Shown here in pieces: positions 48,501 through 60,599 of a DNA stretch of 64,000 bases. Position 1 is the first letter of the stretch. Each line of letters starts with the position of its first letter. This DNA is from Cymbomonas tetramitiformis. Its lineage: Eukaryota > Chlorophyta > Pyramimonadophyceae > Pyramimonadales > Pyramimonadaceae. The position numbers and the translations under genes are program-made. The notes beneath the pieces are model-generated. The model searched no databases. It saw only the letters and a list, made by a program, of their open reading frames with translations, and had not been told where the DNA came from. The stretch spans positions 1-64,000 of the forward strand of contig LGRX02029082.1 of assembly GCA_001247695.2 (NCBI GenBank), written 5' to 3'.

Positions 48501-50818
48501 ACCGGCTCTGTGCACATCGCGTGAGTTTAGTGTAACAAAGGTTCGGTACACGCCGGGTGCATGCGCACCTGGCCAGCACGAATGAGTACGTACTCGCGAA
48601 TACACGCGCACCTACAAAAGGTACAAAGCGGGTGCACGTGCACGGGCCTCTACTCAATCATAAGAATGGGCCGTGGCACTCACCGGGATCCGATTCCGTA
48701 CGGAACGTGTACCGCATGCCGTTGAAGACGTCGGAGAACCAGGCCTTATGCATGCATTTGAGGCAGGCGAAATACGCCCCCACATCCATGCGGCATGCGC
48801 CATCCATCAAACCCTTAATGTCGAAAAGCATCTTGAAAAGCATGCATCGGAGGTTGAACGATTTCTTCTCGAGCACATCGTAACATGGCACACCTTCCCA
48901 AAGCTCTAGAAGTTGGTCCACGAAGAGCTCGTATATCGGCTGCGTGCTTTTTGGTTTCGTTCCGTTGCAAATCCCCCACAACTCCATATTCACGAACTTC
49001 CCCCGGATGGCGGGGTGCAAGTTGAGGTATTGAAATGTAACGGGGAAAACGCCGCGGAGGTCCTTCCATACGGTTGCCCCATCCGCGCAGCCCAAGAGCA
49101 CGACGTTCCGGGAGTCCTTAAAGAAGTTGGGGTATTTCTCCCGCCGTCTCTTCCACGCCGGCGAATCTGCAACCAAGCAAGCCGTGTGATATCATGGTTG
49201 ATTGGGTACAGACTGGGGGTACACGCCGGGTACGCACGTACGAGGTGTATGAACTAGTGCACCCGCTATGTACGCGGGGTTCGAGTACGCTAAGGGTACA
49301 TATGCACTGGAATCTTTCGACGGGACGGGCGATTTACACACCCCACATGTAGTGCATCTCGTCTTCGGTAGGAACGTGCTTTGCATGCGCGAGCATGTCT
49401 GCCGCCAACTCCGGGTGCGCGTACATCCTCCTTAGTAGGTCCTTGATGTCCCAATAGTAGAAGGTCGTGCGCCCAAGGCGCTTCTTCTCCGGCTTCGCCA
49501 TCATTTTCTCGTCCCACCGATCCGCGCCACATTTGGGGCATGTGGTGCACCCAGCATTCGACCCATCAAATCGGCAACAGCCGTTCACGCATATGTCCAC
49601 AATCTTATGCGGAAGCCCGAACGCTTGGAATTGCGAAATCGCGGCGTTGAAACTTTTCGGGAGCGTGTCGCCGGGGTATAAGTTTGGAAGGCGCTCGCGA
49701 AGGATGGTCAACAAATCCGTTAAGGAAGCTTGGGTAAGGTTGTGCGTCAGGTTCCACTCAATCAACTCCAAGACAAGAAGTACGGTTGTGTCCTCGTTTC
49801 CCGCGTCATCCTGCAAAAACAAAGACCTAGGACACAAGTCAACATCAATATATACACATGCGGGGTACGCATGTACGTGGCATGTACCCCTTCAGTGAGT
49901 CATATGTACCCGTAATGTACTATCACGGGTACACACCGGGTGCAAGCGCACCCACCATGAACTACTCGCCAGGGATCATGGCTTGTGAACACGTACCTGA
50001 CACATTTCCGCAAGCTTTTGCATTAACTCTCCCACCATGTCACTCTGACCGCCGTCATCCTGAAGCACGTCGTCCTCAAGCTTGTCGTCTTCAACCACGG
50101 GGGCCTCAACAAAGGTGTCGACAATCGGCGTAGGCCGCCCTTGCACGAAAATCGGGTGTGCCCTAATTTCGAGCATGCACTCATCGATGGGGAATGAAAT
50201 GTCCCAGATCTCCGAATCGTAATGAAGGGATATCTCAACATCATCCGCTACCAGATCGTAGTAGAAACCATTTCGCATCCATCCCGGGTATAAGGCGGGA
50301 TTCGAGTGCTCGATGTTGTCAAGGATGTCGACCATATCTCCCCATGCATATGTCCTTTCATCGACCACCGTGCCATCGAGGAGGGCCACCTTCACGACAA
50401 AATTGGCGTCGGGGGGTAGATAAGGGAGGTCATCACCCACGGGTGCCGGCGCATCTTCAACGGCGACGGCGGGCGTCTCTCCATCGGCGAGTACAAAAGG
50501 GATCGGCGGCAAGGGTGCCTCTCCCTCGTAATTCTTCGCGATTCCCGAAGGCCCGGCGCCATCCGCCGGCATTTCGAAATCGGGGGGACGGAGAGGCAGA
50601 TGCTCACGATGATCATGCTGATGAGGGGGTATATTAACCTTGCCGTATCCGTAAATCCTTTTGTGCCTACGCATCGTCCATACACTTACCCTCACGCATC
50701 CTTTGCATCGGAGGCACGGACATGGCGCTTTGCGCCAATCCCTTTGTCGTGCCCCGACCTCCACGGCGCCTTGTTGTCTTGAGACGCCTGCGAGGATTCC
50801 CCTGCGAGCACCTTGCAC
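45590..50818 (-). CDS. CACTA transposase, Tnp2/DUF4218/DUF4216 type, multi-exon
   Basis: Exons on the - strand: 50,818-49,997 (C-P-C-x2-C and H near residue 33, transposase-associated finger); 49,810-49,342 (N-terminal Tnp2 with GCTTCPKCGADRWD); 49,166-48,684 (Tnp2 core, VVLLGCADGATVWK onward); about 48,515-48,190 (YWDESI, then MDYLIDLMHLIKNLGEHV); about 47,730-47,355; about 47,152-46,684 (DUF4218, LLSHTVDQMFDLGPVREYWM); about 46,480-46,190; about 45,965-45,590 (DUF4216, FGRVDAIYRVEL). Donors such as GTACGT and GTGAGT and acceptors TTGCAG and TTTGCAG support the joins. A one-base frame change near 48,330 separates YWDESI from the MDYLIDLMH block, so the copy may be inactive. Cut-and-paste transposase binding the element ends. 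Confidence 0.75.
47875..48118 (-). repeat. 245-bp dispersed repeat, copy 1 (with the CGCCGGAGGCCCTG core)
   Basis: About 90 percent identical by eye to 52,497-52,745. It includes ATACTAGCAATGTCGG, the core GGCCTCCGGCGCACAAGG (a T variant here) and GTACATATGCACCGTGGATG. It lies between transposase exons. In the gene's sense strand the core reads open as VRRRPCQNF. Confidence 0.8.
48203..48350 (-). pseudogene. frame break inside the Tnp2 region
   Basis: The frame giving LPAEFSRLPYWDESIH and the frame giving MDYLIDLMHLIKNLGEH overlap at CCATCCATGGAC, offset by one base. In the family these blocks are contiguous. An indel or a very small unseen intron is needed. Confidence 0.6.
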
Positions 50819-50938
50819 CCACGCTCACGTGATGGATCTTAAACACATGTCTTACCCTCTGGCAGGTACGCATGTACTCTGCGAGTACGCGATATCGGTG
50901 CGATTCTGGTACAAGTGCACCGCAAAAGTACCGTAAAA

Positions 50939-52018
50939 TGCGTGCACGTTCGGTACGCGTGCACCAACAACACACCGTAGACTACTTCGACGGCACGGGC
51001 AAGAAATCTCACCTCGGCGGGGGGGGCGGCGGGTCGTCGGCATCCTCCATTTCGGCCACCACGTCCGCCTTGGCGTCCGCGTCGACCGTGCGCAGGGTCT
51101 CCTTGGCCACGGCTTCACCGTCCTCCATCACGGCGTCGGCCGAGGTGATGCGCGGACCGAACTTGTTGACGTGGTGGAGCGACGTTCTCCACGACACTAG
51201 TTCCTTGCCATCGCATTTGAGGCATTTGCAAGGAATCAACTGAGGTCGGTCCCGCGTACTTCTGCGAGCACCTCGCACCCACGCGCGCGGGATCATCAAC
51301 GCGGGTGGGTACCACCGCGTGGCCAAGGATCGAGTTTCAAACACAAGTTATCAACTCACTGGGTGCGTGTGTACCTTGCGAGTACGCGATATCAGTGCGA
51401 TCTTAGTACGTGTGCACCGCATGAGTACCGTGAAACGTGTGCACGTCCAGTACATATGTACTAACAACACACCGCAGACTACTTCGACGGCACGGGCAAG
51501 AAATCTCACCTCGGCGGGGGGGGCGGCGGGTCGTCGGCATCCTCCATTTCGGCCACCACGTCCGCCTTGGCGTCCGCGTCGACCGTGCGCAGGGTCTCCT
51601 TGGCCACGGCTTCACCGTCCTCCATCACGGCGTCGGCCGAGGTGATGCGCGGACCGAACTTGTTGACGTGGTGGAGCGACGTTCTCCACGACACTAGTTC
51701 CTTGCCATCGCATTTGAGGTATTTGCAAGGAATCAACTGAGGTCGGTCCCGCGTACTTCTGCGAGCACCTCGCACCCACGCGCGCGGGATCATCAACGCG
51801 GGTGGGTAACACCGCGTGGCCAAGGATCGAGTTTCAAACACAAGTTATCAACTCACTGGGTGCGCGTGTACCTGCGAGTACGCGATATCAGTGCGATCTT
51901 GGTACGTGTGCACCGCATGAGTACCGTGAAACGTGTGCACGTCCAGTACCTATGTACTAACAACACACCGCAGACTACTTCGACGGCACGGGCAAGAAAT
52001 CTCACCTCGGCGGGGGGG
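50939..52018 (-). repeat. 497-bp tandem duplication carrying an alternative N-terminal exon
   Basis: Units at about 50,939-51,435 and 51,436-51,932, with a third unit begun to 52,018. Each full unit encodes, on the - strand, the same 112-codon piece: RPQLIPCKCLKCDGKELVSW, HHVNKFGPRITSADAVMEDG, and an end in PPPPPPR directly at a GAG|GTGAGA donor. The CKCLKCDGK segment matches the transposase-associated finger, so these may be repeated or alternative 5' exons of the transposase. Confidence 0.75.
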
Positions 52019-52493
52019 GAGGGGGTGCCTTGCAAAGAACCCATCTGGCTTCATCGTCATCATTCCAATTAACCGGAACCCCTTGGAAGCCCGTCAGTAA
52101 GCAATGGCGTACCCAATCGGCGACTTCTTGTTGCATCACGATCAAGTCCGGCAACGGTATTATGCCATCAGTCGACTCACATCTGAAGTACTTGCCCGCG
52201 AACTTTGTTTCGGCGGAGAACGCGTTCAAGTGTTGGGTACGATTAACGTCGAGGTCGGGAAATCCTCGTGCATAGTCATCCAAATAGTCACACGTCCACT
52301 CACCCATGTCATGGCGATGTTCCACAATCGTGTTACGAAGTACGTTATCAAACGCCGCCTCTGCCGCCGTCTCGTCGTCAACCACCGGGCTGTGGCACAT
52401 GAGGCGGAGGGGTTTTGGAAGGAGGTTGAAGCTGTACGTCAGTACACATGTACCAATGATGTACCACAACTCTAGTGCACTTGTACCGTCCAT
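52002..52493 (-). CDS. upstream exon of the transposase locus, unknown domain
   Basis: A - strand ORF with SPVVDDETAAEAAFDNVL, MGEWTCDYLDDYARGFPDLD, KFAGKYFRCESTDGIIPLPD and VADWVRHCLLTGFQGVPVNW, ending in PPPPPPR at the same donor as the 497-bp units. It has protein-like composition but no recognised family. It probably belongs to a 5' exon of the transposase or to a third gene between it and gene A. Confidence 0.4.
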   Translation of the reverse strand: MDGTSALELWYIIGTCVLTYSFNLLPKPLRLMCHSPVVDDETAAEAAFDNVLRNTIVEHRHDMGEWTCDYLDDYARGFPDLDVNRTQHLNAFSAETKFAGKYFRCESTDGIIPLPDLIVMQQEVADWVRHCLLTGFQGVPVNWNDDDEARWVLCKAPPPPPPR

Positions 52494-52496
52494 GTA

Positions 52497-52745
52497 CCCG
52501 TTGACAGGACCATACTAGCAATGTCGGTACAATGGAAAGACAGGGCCAACATGAATTTTCGTATGCGAACATGAAGATTTTGGCAGGGCCTCCGGCGCAC
52601 AAGGTAACCATAAGAAGGGATTTCCGGCATCTTTTGTTTCACTTGCATGCGTCTTTGCTCCGTACATATGCACCCAACGATTCCCAGGTGCCGTACATAT
52701 GCACTGTGGATGCACCACACATGGGTGCACATGTACGCAACACGT
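52497..52745 (-). repeat. 245-bp dispersed repeat, copy 2
   Basis: Partner of 47,875-48,118. A shorter third match with the core GGGCCTCCGGCGCACA lies at about 53,430-53,500. Confidence 0.8.
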
Positions 52746-52802
52746 ACCAAAGGGTTAGTGGGTATCCACCATAATTATGGCACGAGCCTAGAACGAACCC
52801 AA

Positions 52803-53300
52803 TCAACCTGCGTGGATTCGTGGAAATGGAGATCGAGCGGGGATTGATGTACGGGTAAGAACGCACCATGCCATGCCAATATCCACCCCAGTTGAAGGAT
52901 CGCCGTCGGTAATGGTGCCGCATACGGCGTCGGTTATTTCCTCGACAACCGCCGAGCCTTCCGGTGCGGGAGCACCGGCAGTGAGATGTATGGAAGGATT
53001 TTCCGGCAGGGCAGACAGCCAAGGCCACGCGGAAGATGCACGATCATCACCACGTCCTTGGCGATAAAATAATCTCTCCGCTACATCGCATCCCACGTCC
53101 CCGGAACGTTCTCCCTCCCAAAACTCGGACTCCCATGCGGAGCTATTTGTTGTGGTTGATTGTAATAAAGCCGCGTCCACGTGAAGGCGGCGGCCACGTG
53201 CACGCGGTCCCCCAGCCACGACCCAGTGGTTTAGGTCGGATTGTTGAGGTACACGACGCTCGCCACGCACGTTCCTGCGAAGCACAGTCAGTCGGTACAT
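52803..53300 (-). other. possible exon of unknown function
   Basis: Open - strand frames of about 165 codons with LPENPSIHLTAGAPAPEGSA and EEITDAVCGTITDG. Composition is protein-like only in parts and no domain was recognised. Listed because it fills the gap between the transposase exons and the divergent promoter region. Confidence 0.25.
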
Positions 53301-54320
53301 TATCGGTACACATGCACCCGGGAATAATCACAATGGTACGACGTGGGTACATGTGTACCGAGCGTGTACGGTGAATGCGGACACATTCTCCCACTAAGGC
53401 ATTCCCACACGACGCGCCCACGCAAAATAAAAATTTTGGCAGGGCCTCCGGCGCACATTGTGACCATAAGCAAGAATTTCCGGCATATTTCGTTTCACCT
53501 TCATGCGTAAGTGTCCGGTACGTATGTACCGACGTCACACCGGCCATGTACCAACTGAAGAACGGTAAGGTGCACGCGTACCCGGGATGCACGTATTACT
53601 TTATGAAGGGAAGAACGCACCTTGCATCGACATCGTCGGTGTCGTGAACGGGTCGTTGTCGACCGTGTTGTCGCCATGCATGCGCCGGGGCCGGGCGAAG
53701 ATACCGAGGGCGTCCCCGACGCTCCTGCCCATGTCGCATGGATCTGCATACGGGAAGACATTGCGGGTACATACGTACCGAACATGTATTAGGCGGCATA
53801 AGGTACATACACGGACGCATGTACCCGGCATGTACCCGGCGGCGAGTACATTCCGGGTACGCATGCCGCGCCGCGAGCAAGTACACGTTGGGTACAAGGT
53901 AAAGGTACACGTGTATCCGGCATGTACGCATAGACGGTTACATGTGTACCGCATATGTACTATCACCGTACGTTTCATGTACATAGGGACCTTATCAGTA
54001 CGCAAATAATGTACTCTGCATGTACCCGAACGTAAATTTTGGGTACATATGTTATTTCTGCACCCCACTTAAACTTCATTCTTGTACTTTTGTGTACTTG
54101 CTCGCGGCGGATGTTGGGTACAATTAGGGTATACATGAACCATCCCGTCACTAAAATCCGCCGCGAGCAAGTACAAGAATGAAGCCAAACTGGGGTGCAG
54201 AAATAACATATGTACTCAGGTTTGGTATATGCAAGTGCAAGCGAGTACAATTTACACTTTTCCCGACAGCTTCAGGTACAACCCAGGCGCACGTGTACCC
54301 AAGCGAACATCACCAAAACG
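53300..54320. repeat. dense GTAC-motif region between the divergent genes
   Basis: Tens of copies of GGGTACATGTGTACC, GTACCCGGCATGTACC and shorter variants, with an inverted pair around GCCGCGAGCAAGTAC at about 54,090-54,175. No gene recognised. This is the expected promoter and protein-binding region between transposase and gene A. Confidence 0.75.
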
Positions 54321-55215
54321 CAAAAAAAAAGTCACCAAACCCCCCAAAAACAAGTTGGCCTCATTTTAAAGCGCATGACGAGCGCAAAAAATAATCGAGT
54401 GCACGACGAGCCCGAAAAACATTTTAGTTGCACGAAAAATGGGCAAACGTGTTGCACAAAAAAAAAAAGGAACAGAGAGAGAAAATCGTACCTCAATTAG
54501 GATGACCGCCCGAGTAGAGCGGTGGGGTGGAATAATCGATGACGATCGCGATCGATACGTACGTCACCTGCGTGCCTGCGATCCCCAACCCGCGAAAATT
54601 TTCAGAGAAAAGCTGCACCGCTCGATAGCGAATCGAACGGGACGAAAGATACCTGATGAGGAAGGGGTGTCAAAAAACTTACAAGCACGAAATTCGACGG
54701 GGTCAGTGTCACCGTGATCGCGAAAAACGATTTCCCACCTGTGGATCAAAGGCAGGAAAAATCTGGGCCCCATACAAACTCCAGACTGCAAATCGAAAAA
54801 GGGTATGGCGTCTGAAGGGCCTTAATTAAAGACGCCAGCGTCATTAGCTCCTATTGGCGCCCGATCACTACACGTCGTTCGGCTCGTGTCGCATCAGCCC
54901 CACGGCGAGTTTGAACCGCCGCCTCACGGCCCGAAGACCGGGCAACAGGTCATCCCCACCACTCGGCTACGACAGCTCCAGACTGCTATCGTCGGATTTT
55001 TCGAACGATACGGACTCGAATTTTTCGTGCGGTACGAACTCGGTACGAAGGTGTCGACGAAACTGTTGACCAAGACACGGTCCGCAGCGAGGGTGGTGCG
55101 TGTGTACGCTTCAAGTACGGATTTTGAAAGAGATGCGGCGCTTACCACCCAAGTTAACTTAAAATCCAATACCACGCACACCACCGTAAAAATCAGCACC
55201 AGCGCCAGCCTAAAC

Positions 55216-57398
55216 ATGGGAAAGAGCAAAGCAATCATGGATCAGCACGAGTTCAAGGCTTGGTGCAAAGGCAACCAAAAGAAATTCACCAAGGAAAGGT
55301 ACGAAACGTACCTTAGCAAAGCCGCCGCAATGGCGTGTTTTTCAGATAGTGAGGACGAGGAGACGGAGGACGAGGAGGAATCCCCTCGAAAAAAACGGGG
55401 GAAGAAGGTGGCGAAGGGCGCCCGAAAAGGGCATCGGGATGAGCCGATCGCCCACACCTCCAAAATAAAAAGTAATTTAAAAACGTTGAACGTGAGGCGC
55501 GGCGAGAAGGCCGAACTTGGCGTGGCTGTGTTAAGCGGCGCTCAAGAGATGGAATTGGGCTCCGCCTGCGAAACGCGCAGGCTCATCTTCGGTAAGAAAT
55601 GGCTAATTAATTAGCAACTTCCTTCCTTTTTTTTGTACTGCGTGGGTGCGCGTGTACCTTATGTGTCTTTGCAAGGTTGTGCGCTCTAAGTCCACGTGCA
55701 CCCTACACACACCGGAGGGCGTACGGCGTGTGCCTGCTGTGTACCCAGCGTGTACCTGCAGTCAGAGGTAGGTACATCCGCGTTGTTTTATTAACTAGTA
55801 AGCATCTTTCTTTCGCAGGCGATCTCATTAGCACTGGAAAGCTCGACCCCTGGAAGCCCATAAAATCCCAGCTTTCCGCAAAGGCCCTGTTCGTCGACGC
55901 ATGTCGGAAGAAAATGCCGTTGACCGCGGCTCTCATTGGGGGGGGGCACGGCACCAAGCTCACCCAGATGACGTCCGCCCTCAAAAGGCGCACGCGTTGG
56001 GGGAGGTGGACCCGCAACAAACCCTCCAATCGGTGGAGGTGCCAAATCGCCCACCACCCCTTCTCCACGTGGAAGGTGGTGGTGGAGTGCGAGGGCAAGC
56101 ACGGGCCCACCAACCCCGAGATCGTGGCGGCCCTGAAGGAGATGGGGAAGGAACCCCTCCCCGAGTACCCCTCCAAAGGTATTGCATCCCATTTCTTGTT
56201 TTTTGCTTCTTTGTTTGCCTTATGCATATGCTACCTCTGTCGAGTAGTACAGTCTAGGTACACGTGTACCCGGTATATACCTGTTGTCAGAGGTAGCATT
56301 CAACCCGCTTGCCAACTGATTGCTTTTGTGTCTTGAGCAGAGCTGAAGTCCCTCATATTGAGGGACTTACTGGAGGGGCACGAGGAGGAGGAGGAGGAAG
56401 AGGAGGTTGACCCAGCCCGATCTTCAGGCAAGAAGAAGGGGGTCGAGGAGGGGAAGGGGAAGGGGACGGCGGTTGAGGGGGCGGACGAGGAGAGCGAGGA
56501 GGAGGAGGATGATGGTGAAGCTCAAGCTGAAGCTCAAGTAGCCAAAGATGCGTATGTCCAGCAGGATTTGGTCCCCTTGGAGATAGGGGACATCGTCTGC
56601 CTGATGGCATGCGGTGCACGGTGGGAGGTGGAGGCCGAGGAGAAGCGGTGGGAGGGGGGTGGTGTTGACATCGACGACACCGTTTGGTACTCCGAGGACA
56701 AGCCGCACGGCCCACTCCTCCACACCCCCCTGGTGACGGCCATGGTGCTTGACAACGAGAAAGGCACCAAGGTCAAGCATCTGGAGGCGGTGGTGGAGGG
56801 TGGCCTCCCCGATGGGTGGGTGTCCTTAAAGGTACATACCCAGTACACTTGTACCCCCTTCGTGTTACTTTGCAGTACAGGCTCGGTACATGCGTACTAT
56901 GTCTGACTTTTGCACTGTTTGTTTTACGCGTAGGTGTTGGAGGCCCATTGGACCTTGCTCGACCCGGACCTCCTCCCGCATGCGACCTCAGCCATGCAGG
57001 CTTTAGCTACGGAGACTGCTGAGAAGCTGGGGGTCACGGCAAAGGTCTCCGATCCTGAAGTGGTGAATGAGCTCCACAACGGCGTGGTGGCCGTGGGGGA
57101 CATTTGTGTCCCCCAACAATTTTGTATCCACCGCTTCGTGGAGGACGAAACCACGAAAAAAAAGGACGTGGACCTTCCTTTTTATTTTTCTGGAGGCCCG
57201 AAGGAGTGGGTCAAAAAAGCCGAGAAGAATCGGGACAAGATGATCGGCATGAAAGCCGGTGAAGATGCTCCCGCCGTCGACGATGCTCCCGCCGTCGACG
57301 ATGCTCCCGCCGTCTCCCGCATTTCGAAGGGCAAGAGGAGCGCGGACAAGCTGCCAGAGGAGCAGCCGGCGAAAAAGAAAAGGGGATGTAGAAAATAG
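55216..57398 (+). CDS. gene A: four-exon accessory protein of the CACTA-like element
   Basis: Exons 55,216-55,591; 55,819-56,178; 56,341-56,831; 56,934-57,398, all with GT-AG ends. Start MGKSKAIMDQHEFKAWC; an upstream extension of the frame to 54,886 is less likely because paralog B begins at the equivalent point. Features: DQHEF-x-W helix, acidic SDSEDEE, basic patch, exon 2 with MPLTAALIGGG and LKRRTRWGRW, exon 3 with a poly-Glu tract, LEIGDIVCLMA and EEKRW, exon 4 with AHWTLLDPDLLPHA and three DDAPAV repeats, ending KKKRGCRK. Known family not recognised. Position and divergent orientation match TnpA of En/Spm, which binds subterminal motifs; that role is inferred. Confidence 0.7.
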
Positions 57399-57599
57399 AA
57401 TAGAACATTGTAAATAGATATGTAAATAAACTAAGCTTGCTTTACTTACTGCTGTGCTGAAGTGCATGCCTGGTGCAAGTGCACCCACAATGTTTTCCCT
57501 TGTAGTGCATACTGGGTACATATGTACCCGATAAATACGCATACAAATGCATTATCTGGTGCATGCCTAGTGCATATGTACCTGGCCTGCGTACATGTA

Positions 57600-57617
57600 T
57601 CCCTACAAATTTAGGAA
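57600..57617. repeat. 18-bp terminal direct repeat of the CACTA-like element, right
   Basis: ATCCCTACAAATTTAGGA, identical to 44,906-44,923, and followed by ATC. GTAC motifs end just before it and GGCCATGTTT motifs begin just after it. Confidence 0.7.
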
Positions 57618-57839
57618 TCGTAGGTAGGGCCATGTTTGCCTTGTATCTACCTTGTGTCTGGATGGCCAAAAACCACGACCACACATGGCCATGTTTAGTC
57701 AGTTTTTCCGCGGCGCAACACAACCCAAGTAGGGCCATGTTTGGTCGTGGTTTTTGGCCTTACTTACCCCCTACCTACCCCCTACCTACCCAATGTCTAA
57801 CGCACCATACGTACGCCCGTGAATGCATGAATCACTTAG

Positions 57840-58285
57840 AAAATGGGTAGATACAAGGTAAGTATGGCCATGTCTATACATAAACAAGGGTAAGTAGGGC
57901 CCTATCTATCATGTATCTATACTCAAGTACTGGGTAAGTATGGCCATGTCTATACATAAACAAGGGTAAGTAGGGCCCTACCTATCATGTATCTGTACTC
58001 AAGTACAGGGTAAGTATGGCCATGTCTATACATAAACAAGTAAGTAGGGCCCTACCTATCATGTATCTATACTCAAGTACTGGCCAAGTAAGTAGGGCCT
58101 ACCTGGAGTATGTATCAAGTACAAGTATGGCCATATACATAAACAAGGGTAAGTAGGGCCCTACCTATCATGTATCTATACTCAAGTACAGGGTAAGTAT
58201 GGCCATGTTTATACATAAACAAGGGTAAGTAGGGCCCTACCTATCATGTATCTGTACTCAAGTACAGGGTAAGTATGGCAATGTT
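57840..58285. repeat. about 80-bp tandem repeat with TATGGCCATGT and TAGGGCCCTACC
   Basis: About five units of ATAAACAAGGGTAAGTAGGG, CCTACCTATCATGTATCTAT and ACTCAAGTACTGG. Two further units occur at 63,065-63,220 inside gene C intron 2. Confidence 0.9.
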
Positions 58286-58331
58286 TGAATGATTTTTCAA
58301 TTAAAAATATTTACTGAAAGTGTACATTTTT

Positions 58332-60530
58332 CTATTTTTTGCTCCTCTTGTTCCCTTTCACTGCAGGACTGTCTACTTTTCTCTTATTTTTGCCTTTTGC
58401 AGAAGGAGAAGGAGGCTCAGGAGAAGGAGGCTCTTCCTTCTCGTCCTCGTCCTCCTCTTCATCCCCCTTTTCGGGCGCATCATCATCCGCCGGGGGTACA
58501 TAGTCCCCATCCTCCTCGTCCTCGTCCTCGTCCTCCGCGGAGGTTCCCGCCGGTTTAGGCACTTTCAGCCCGTCGGGCTTCCCGGAGTGGTAGTACAACA
58601 ACTCCTTTCCGTCGTCGTACCTTTGTGTTGCTTGCTCCCATGGCACGCAACACAAGAGGCTCCCCGTAGCGAACCTCCCCTTGAGGAAGTCATCGAGGTG
58701 CCTCTTGAACTCTGCCTTCTCAGGCACTTTTTCCTCCACCTGTTCGAACACGTAGAGTAGTGCCTTTTTGACCCGGTCCTGGTGGACCGGGTCGTACAGA
58801 GTCCAATGGAACTCCGTGATCTGCAAGCACACGCGTAAGTTAGTTCGAAGTGTAAACATGTCCGAATATGGCCATGTTTAAGCGGTTTCGTAGGAAAACA
58901 TTGCAGGTAGGGCCATGTTCGGGTCTTACCTTGATGCACAGCTGGTCGCGTGGGAGCCCCCCCGCCACCTGGTGCCCAAAGTGCCATGCCGGCTTCTTGG
59001 GCACCGTCTCCACCACCACCCCGCAGAGCAGGGGGGTGTGGACCTGCGGGGTGAGGTCGTCGTTGTACCAAGAGGTGGGAACATCGGGTGTCCCCGCCTT
59101 CCACCTCTTCTCCTCATCCTCCACCTCGTGGTCCTCGCTAGCCATGAGCAAGGCGTGGTCGCCGACCTTGAGGCGGCCGTGCTCAAGCACCTCCTGTTCG
59201 GCCGCCCGCTTTCGGGCTTCGGCCACCTTGAGCCCTTGGCGCTTGGGCGCCATGGGCTCCTTGCCCTTGCCCGCCATGGCCTCCTTGCCCTTGGGCCCGG
59301 CCTTCTCCTTGCCCTTGGGCTCGGCCTTCTCCTTGCCCTTGGGCTCGGCCTTCCCCTTGCCCCTGGCCTCCTCCTCCTCCTCCTCCTCCTTGGCGTCGAT
59401 AAGATCCCGCAGGATTGCCTTCCGATCCTCTGCTGCCACGACCAACACTAAGTTAGTTTCAAACATGGCCATGTTTGCATAGGTAGTGTGTAAACATGGC
59501 CTTACTTGTATAGTACTTCTGTACTAAACGGTGCGATCAGGGCCTTACTTGCACATAAGAAACGAAGAACTTATCACAAAACTTATTTCAAGCAAAGAAC
59601 GCACCTTCCGTTGGGACGTCGCCGTTCTGGGTCAAACCCGCAGCCTCCACCCCGGCCTTGATCTCGGCCGTTGTGGGTTGGCCTTTCTTTTGGGAAAACA
59701 CCTCCACGTTGGCGGTGGTGTATGCATGCCCGGGTATGTTGCATACCCAGACATGCACCTCCCCCGCCTTGAGGCGCCACCTCCCCCACTTGTGACGGCG
59801 CCTCAAATTTTGCATCAAGGTGGACAACTTCATATGCTGGTTGTCCCCACTTGAGCCCAACGTGGCGGTGAGGGGCATTAGTTCCGCCATTCGACGGCGG
59901 AACCTATCCCTAACCAGGGTCTGTTTATCCAGACCCTGGAAGGGATTTACGTGCCCCTTCACCACCATATCGTCTGTGAAATCAAACACAAACACCCCAC
60001 ACGTTAGCATCTGAACTTCCTGCGACAGGACAACATAAAACACAAGCAGGACACTACCCAAACATTGCCCTATTTACGCAGTGTACACCCCCTGCCTACA
60101 ACTGGAAGGTGGGCGAACAGGGCTGTGTTCGTGCAATGTTCTAACACCCTAGCAAGTGTTTTTCAAGCAGGATTTCGGCTGGGTTACTCACGGAAGACGT
60201 CTCTCCTGTGTTGCGCCGCCTCCTTCCCCTCCTTTTTTGCGCTTTCTGAAGATTTTTAACTGAATCCCCTGTGGACTTCACCTTGGCCATCGCAAGGGCG
60301 AAGCGGTCAAGCCCACTCCCCTTCTTGCTTTCGGCCCCCGGATCCTCCTCCTCCTCCTCCTCCTCCTCCTCGTCCTCGTCCGTGTCCTCGGAGCCACCGC
60401 TCTCGGAGTCGGACGCATTTAAAAGCGCATACTTGCGCTTGTATTGCCGGTACTTTTCCTTGTCCGCGAGCTTGCCCATTTTCGCGCGGGCAGATTTAAA
60501 TTGGTCGTAGGATAACATGCCGCTCGGCAT
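58332..60530 (-). CDS. gene B: four-exon paralog of gene A
   Basis: Exons on the - strand: 60,530-60,192 (MPSGMLSYDQFKSARAKMGK, SDSESGGSED, poly-Glu); exon 2 ending 59,605, with its acceptor at 59,973 or slightly upstream (MPLTATLGSSG, LRRRHKWGRW); 59,429-58,930 (ILRDLI, poly-Glu, KGKEKAEP repeats, LKVGDHALLMA, EEKRW); 58,820-58,332 (FHWTLYDPVHQDRV, acidic tract, ending KGNKRSKK). Exon count and motif order are the same as in gene A: MPLTA, L-R-R-x2-W-G-R-W, GD-x3-LMA, EEKRW, HWTL-x-DP. Sequence identity is low outside these blocks. Probably a DNA-binding accessory protein of the second element; inferred, not shown. Confidence 0.7.
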
Positions 60531-60599
60531 TTTTCAAATCACTTACGTTTCTAGGGAGGGAGGTGGTGCTTCGCAGGCAGCAGTAAATTTTAGCCTTAA

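Larger units (their letters stand above)
44909..57617. mobile_element. CACTA-like (En/Spm superfamily) transposon, 12.7 kb
   Basis: Bounded by the identical 15-base ends described at 44,906 and 57,600. It contains a Tnp2-type transposase gene reading leftward and gene A reading rightward, diverging from about 53,500-54,900, like the two-gene layout of En/Spm. The non-coding parts (introns and flanks) are filled with GTAC-centred palindromic motifs, which stop at 57,590. The left end interrupts a Gypsy-like pol ORF; the right flank is not the rest of that ORF but another element, so nesting or later rearrangement must be assumed. Confidence 0.6.
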
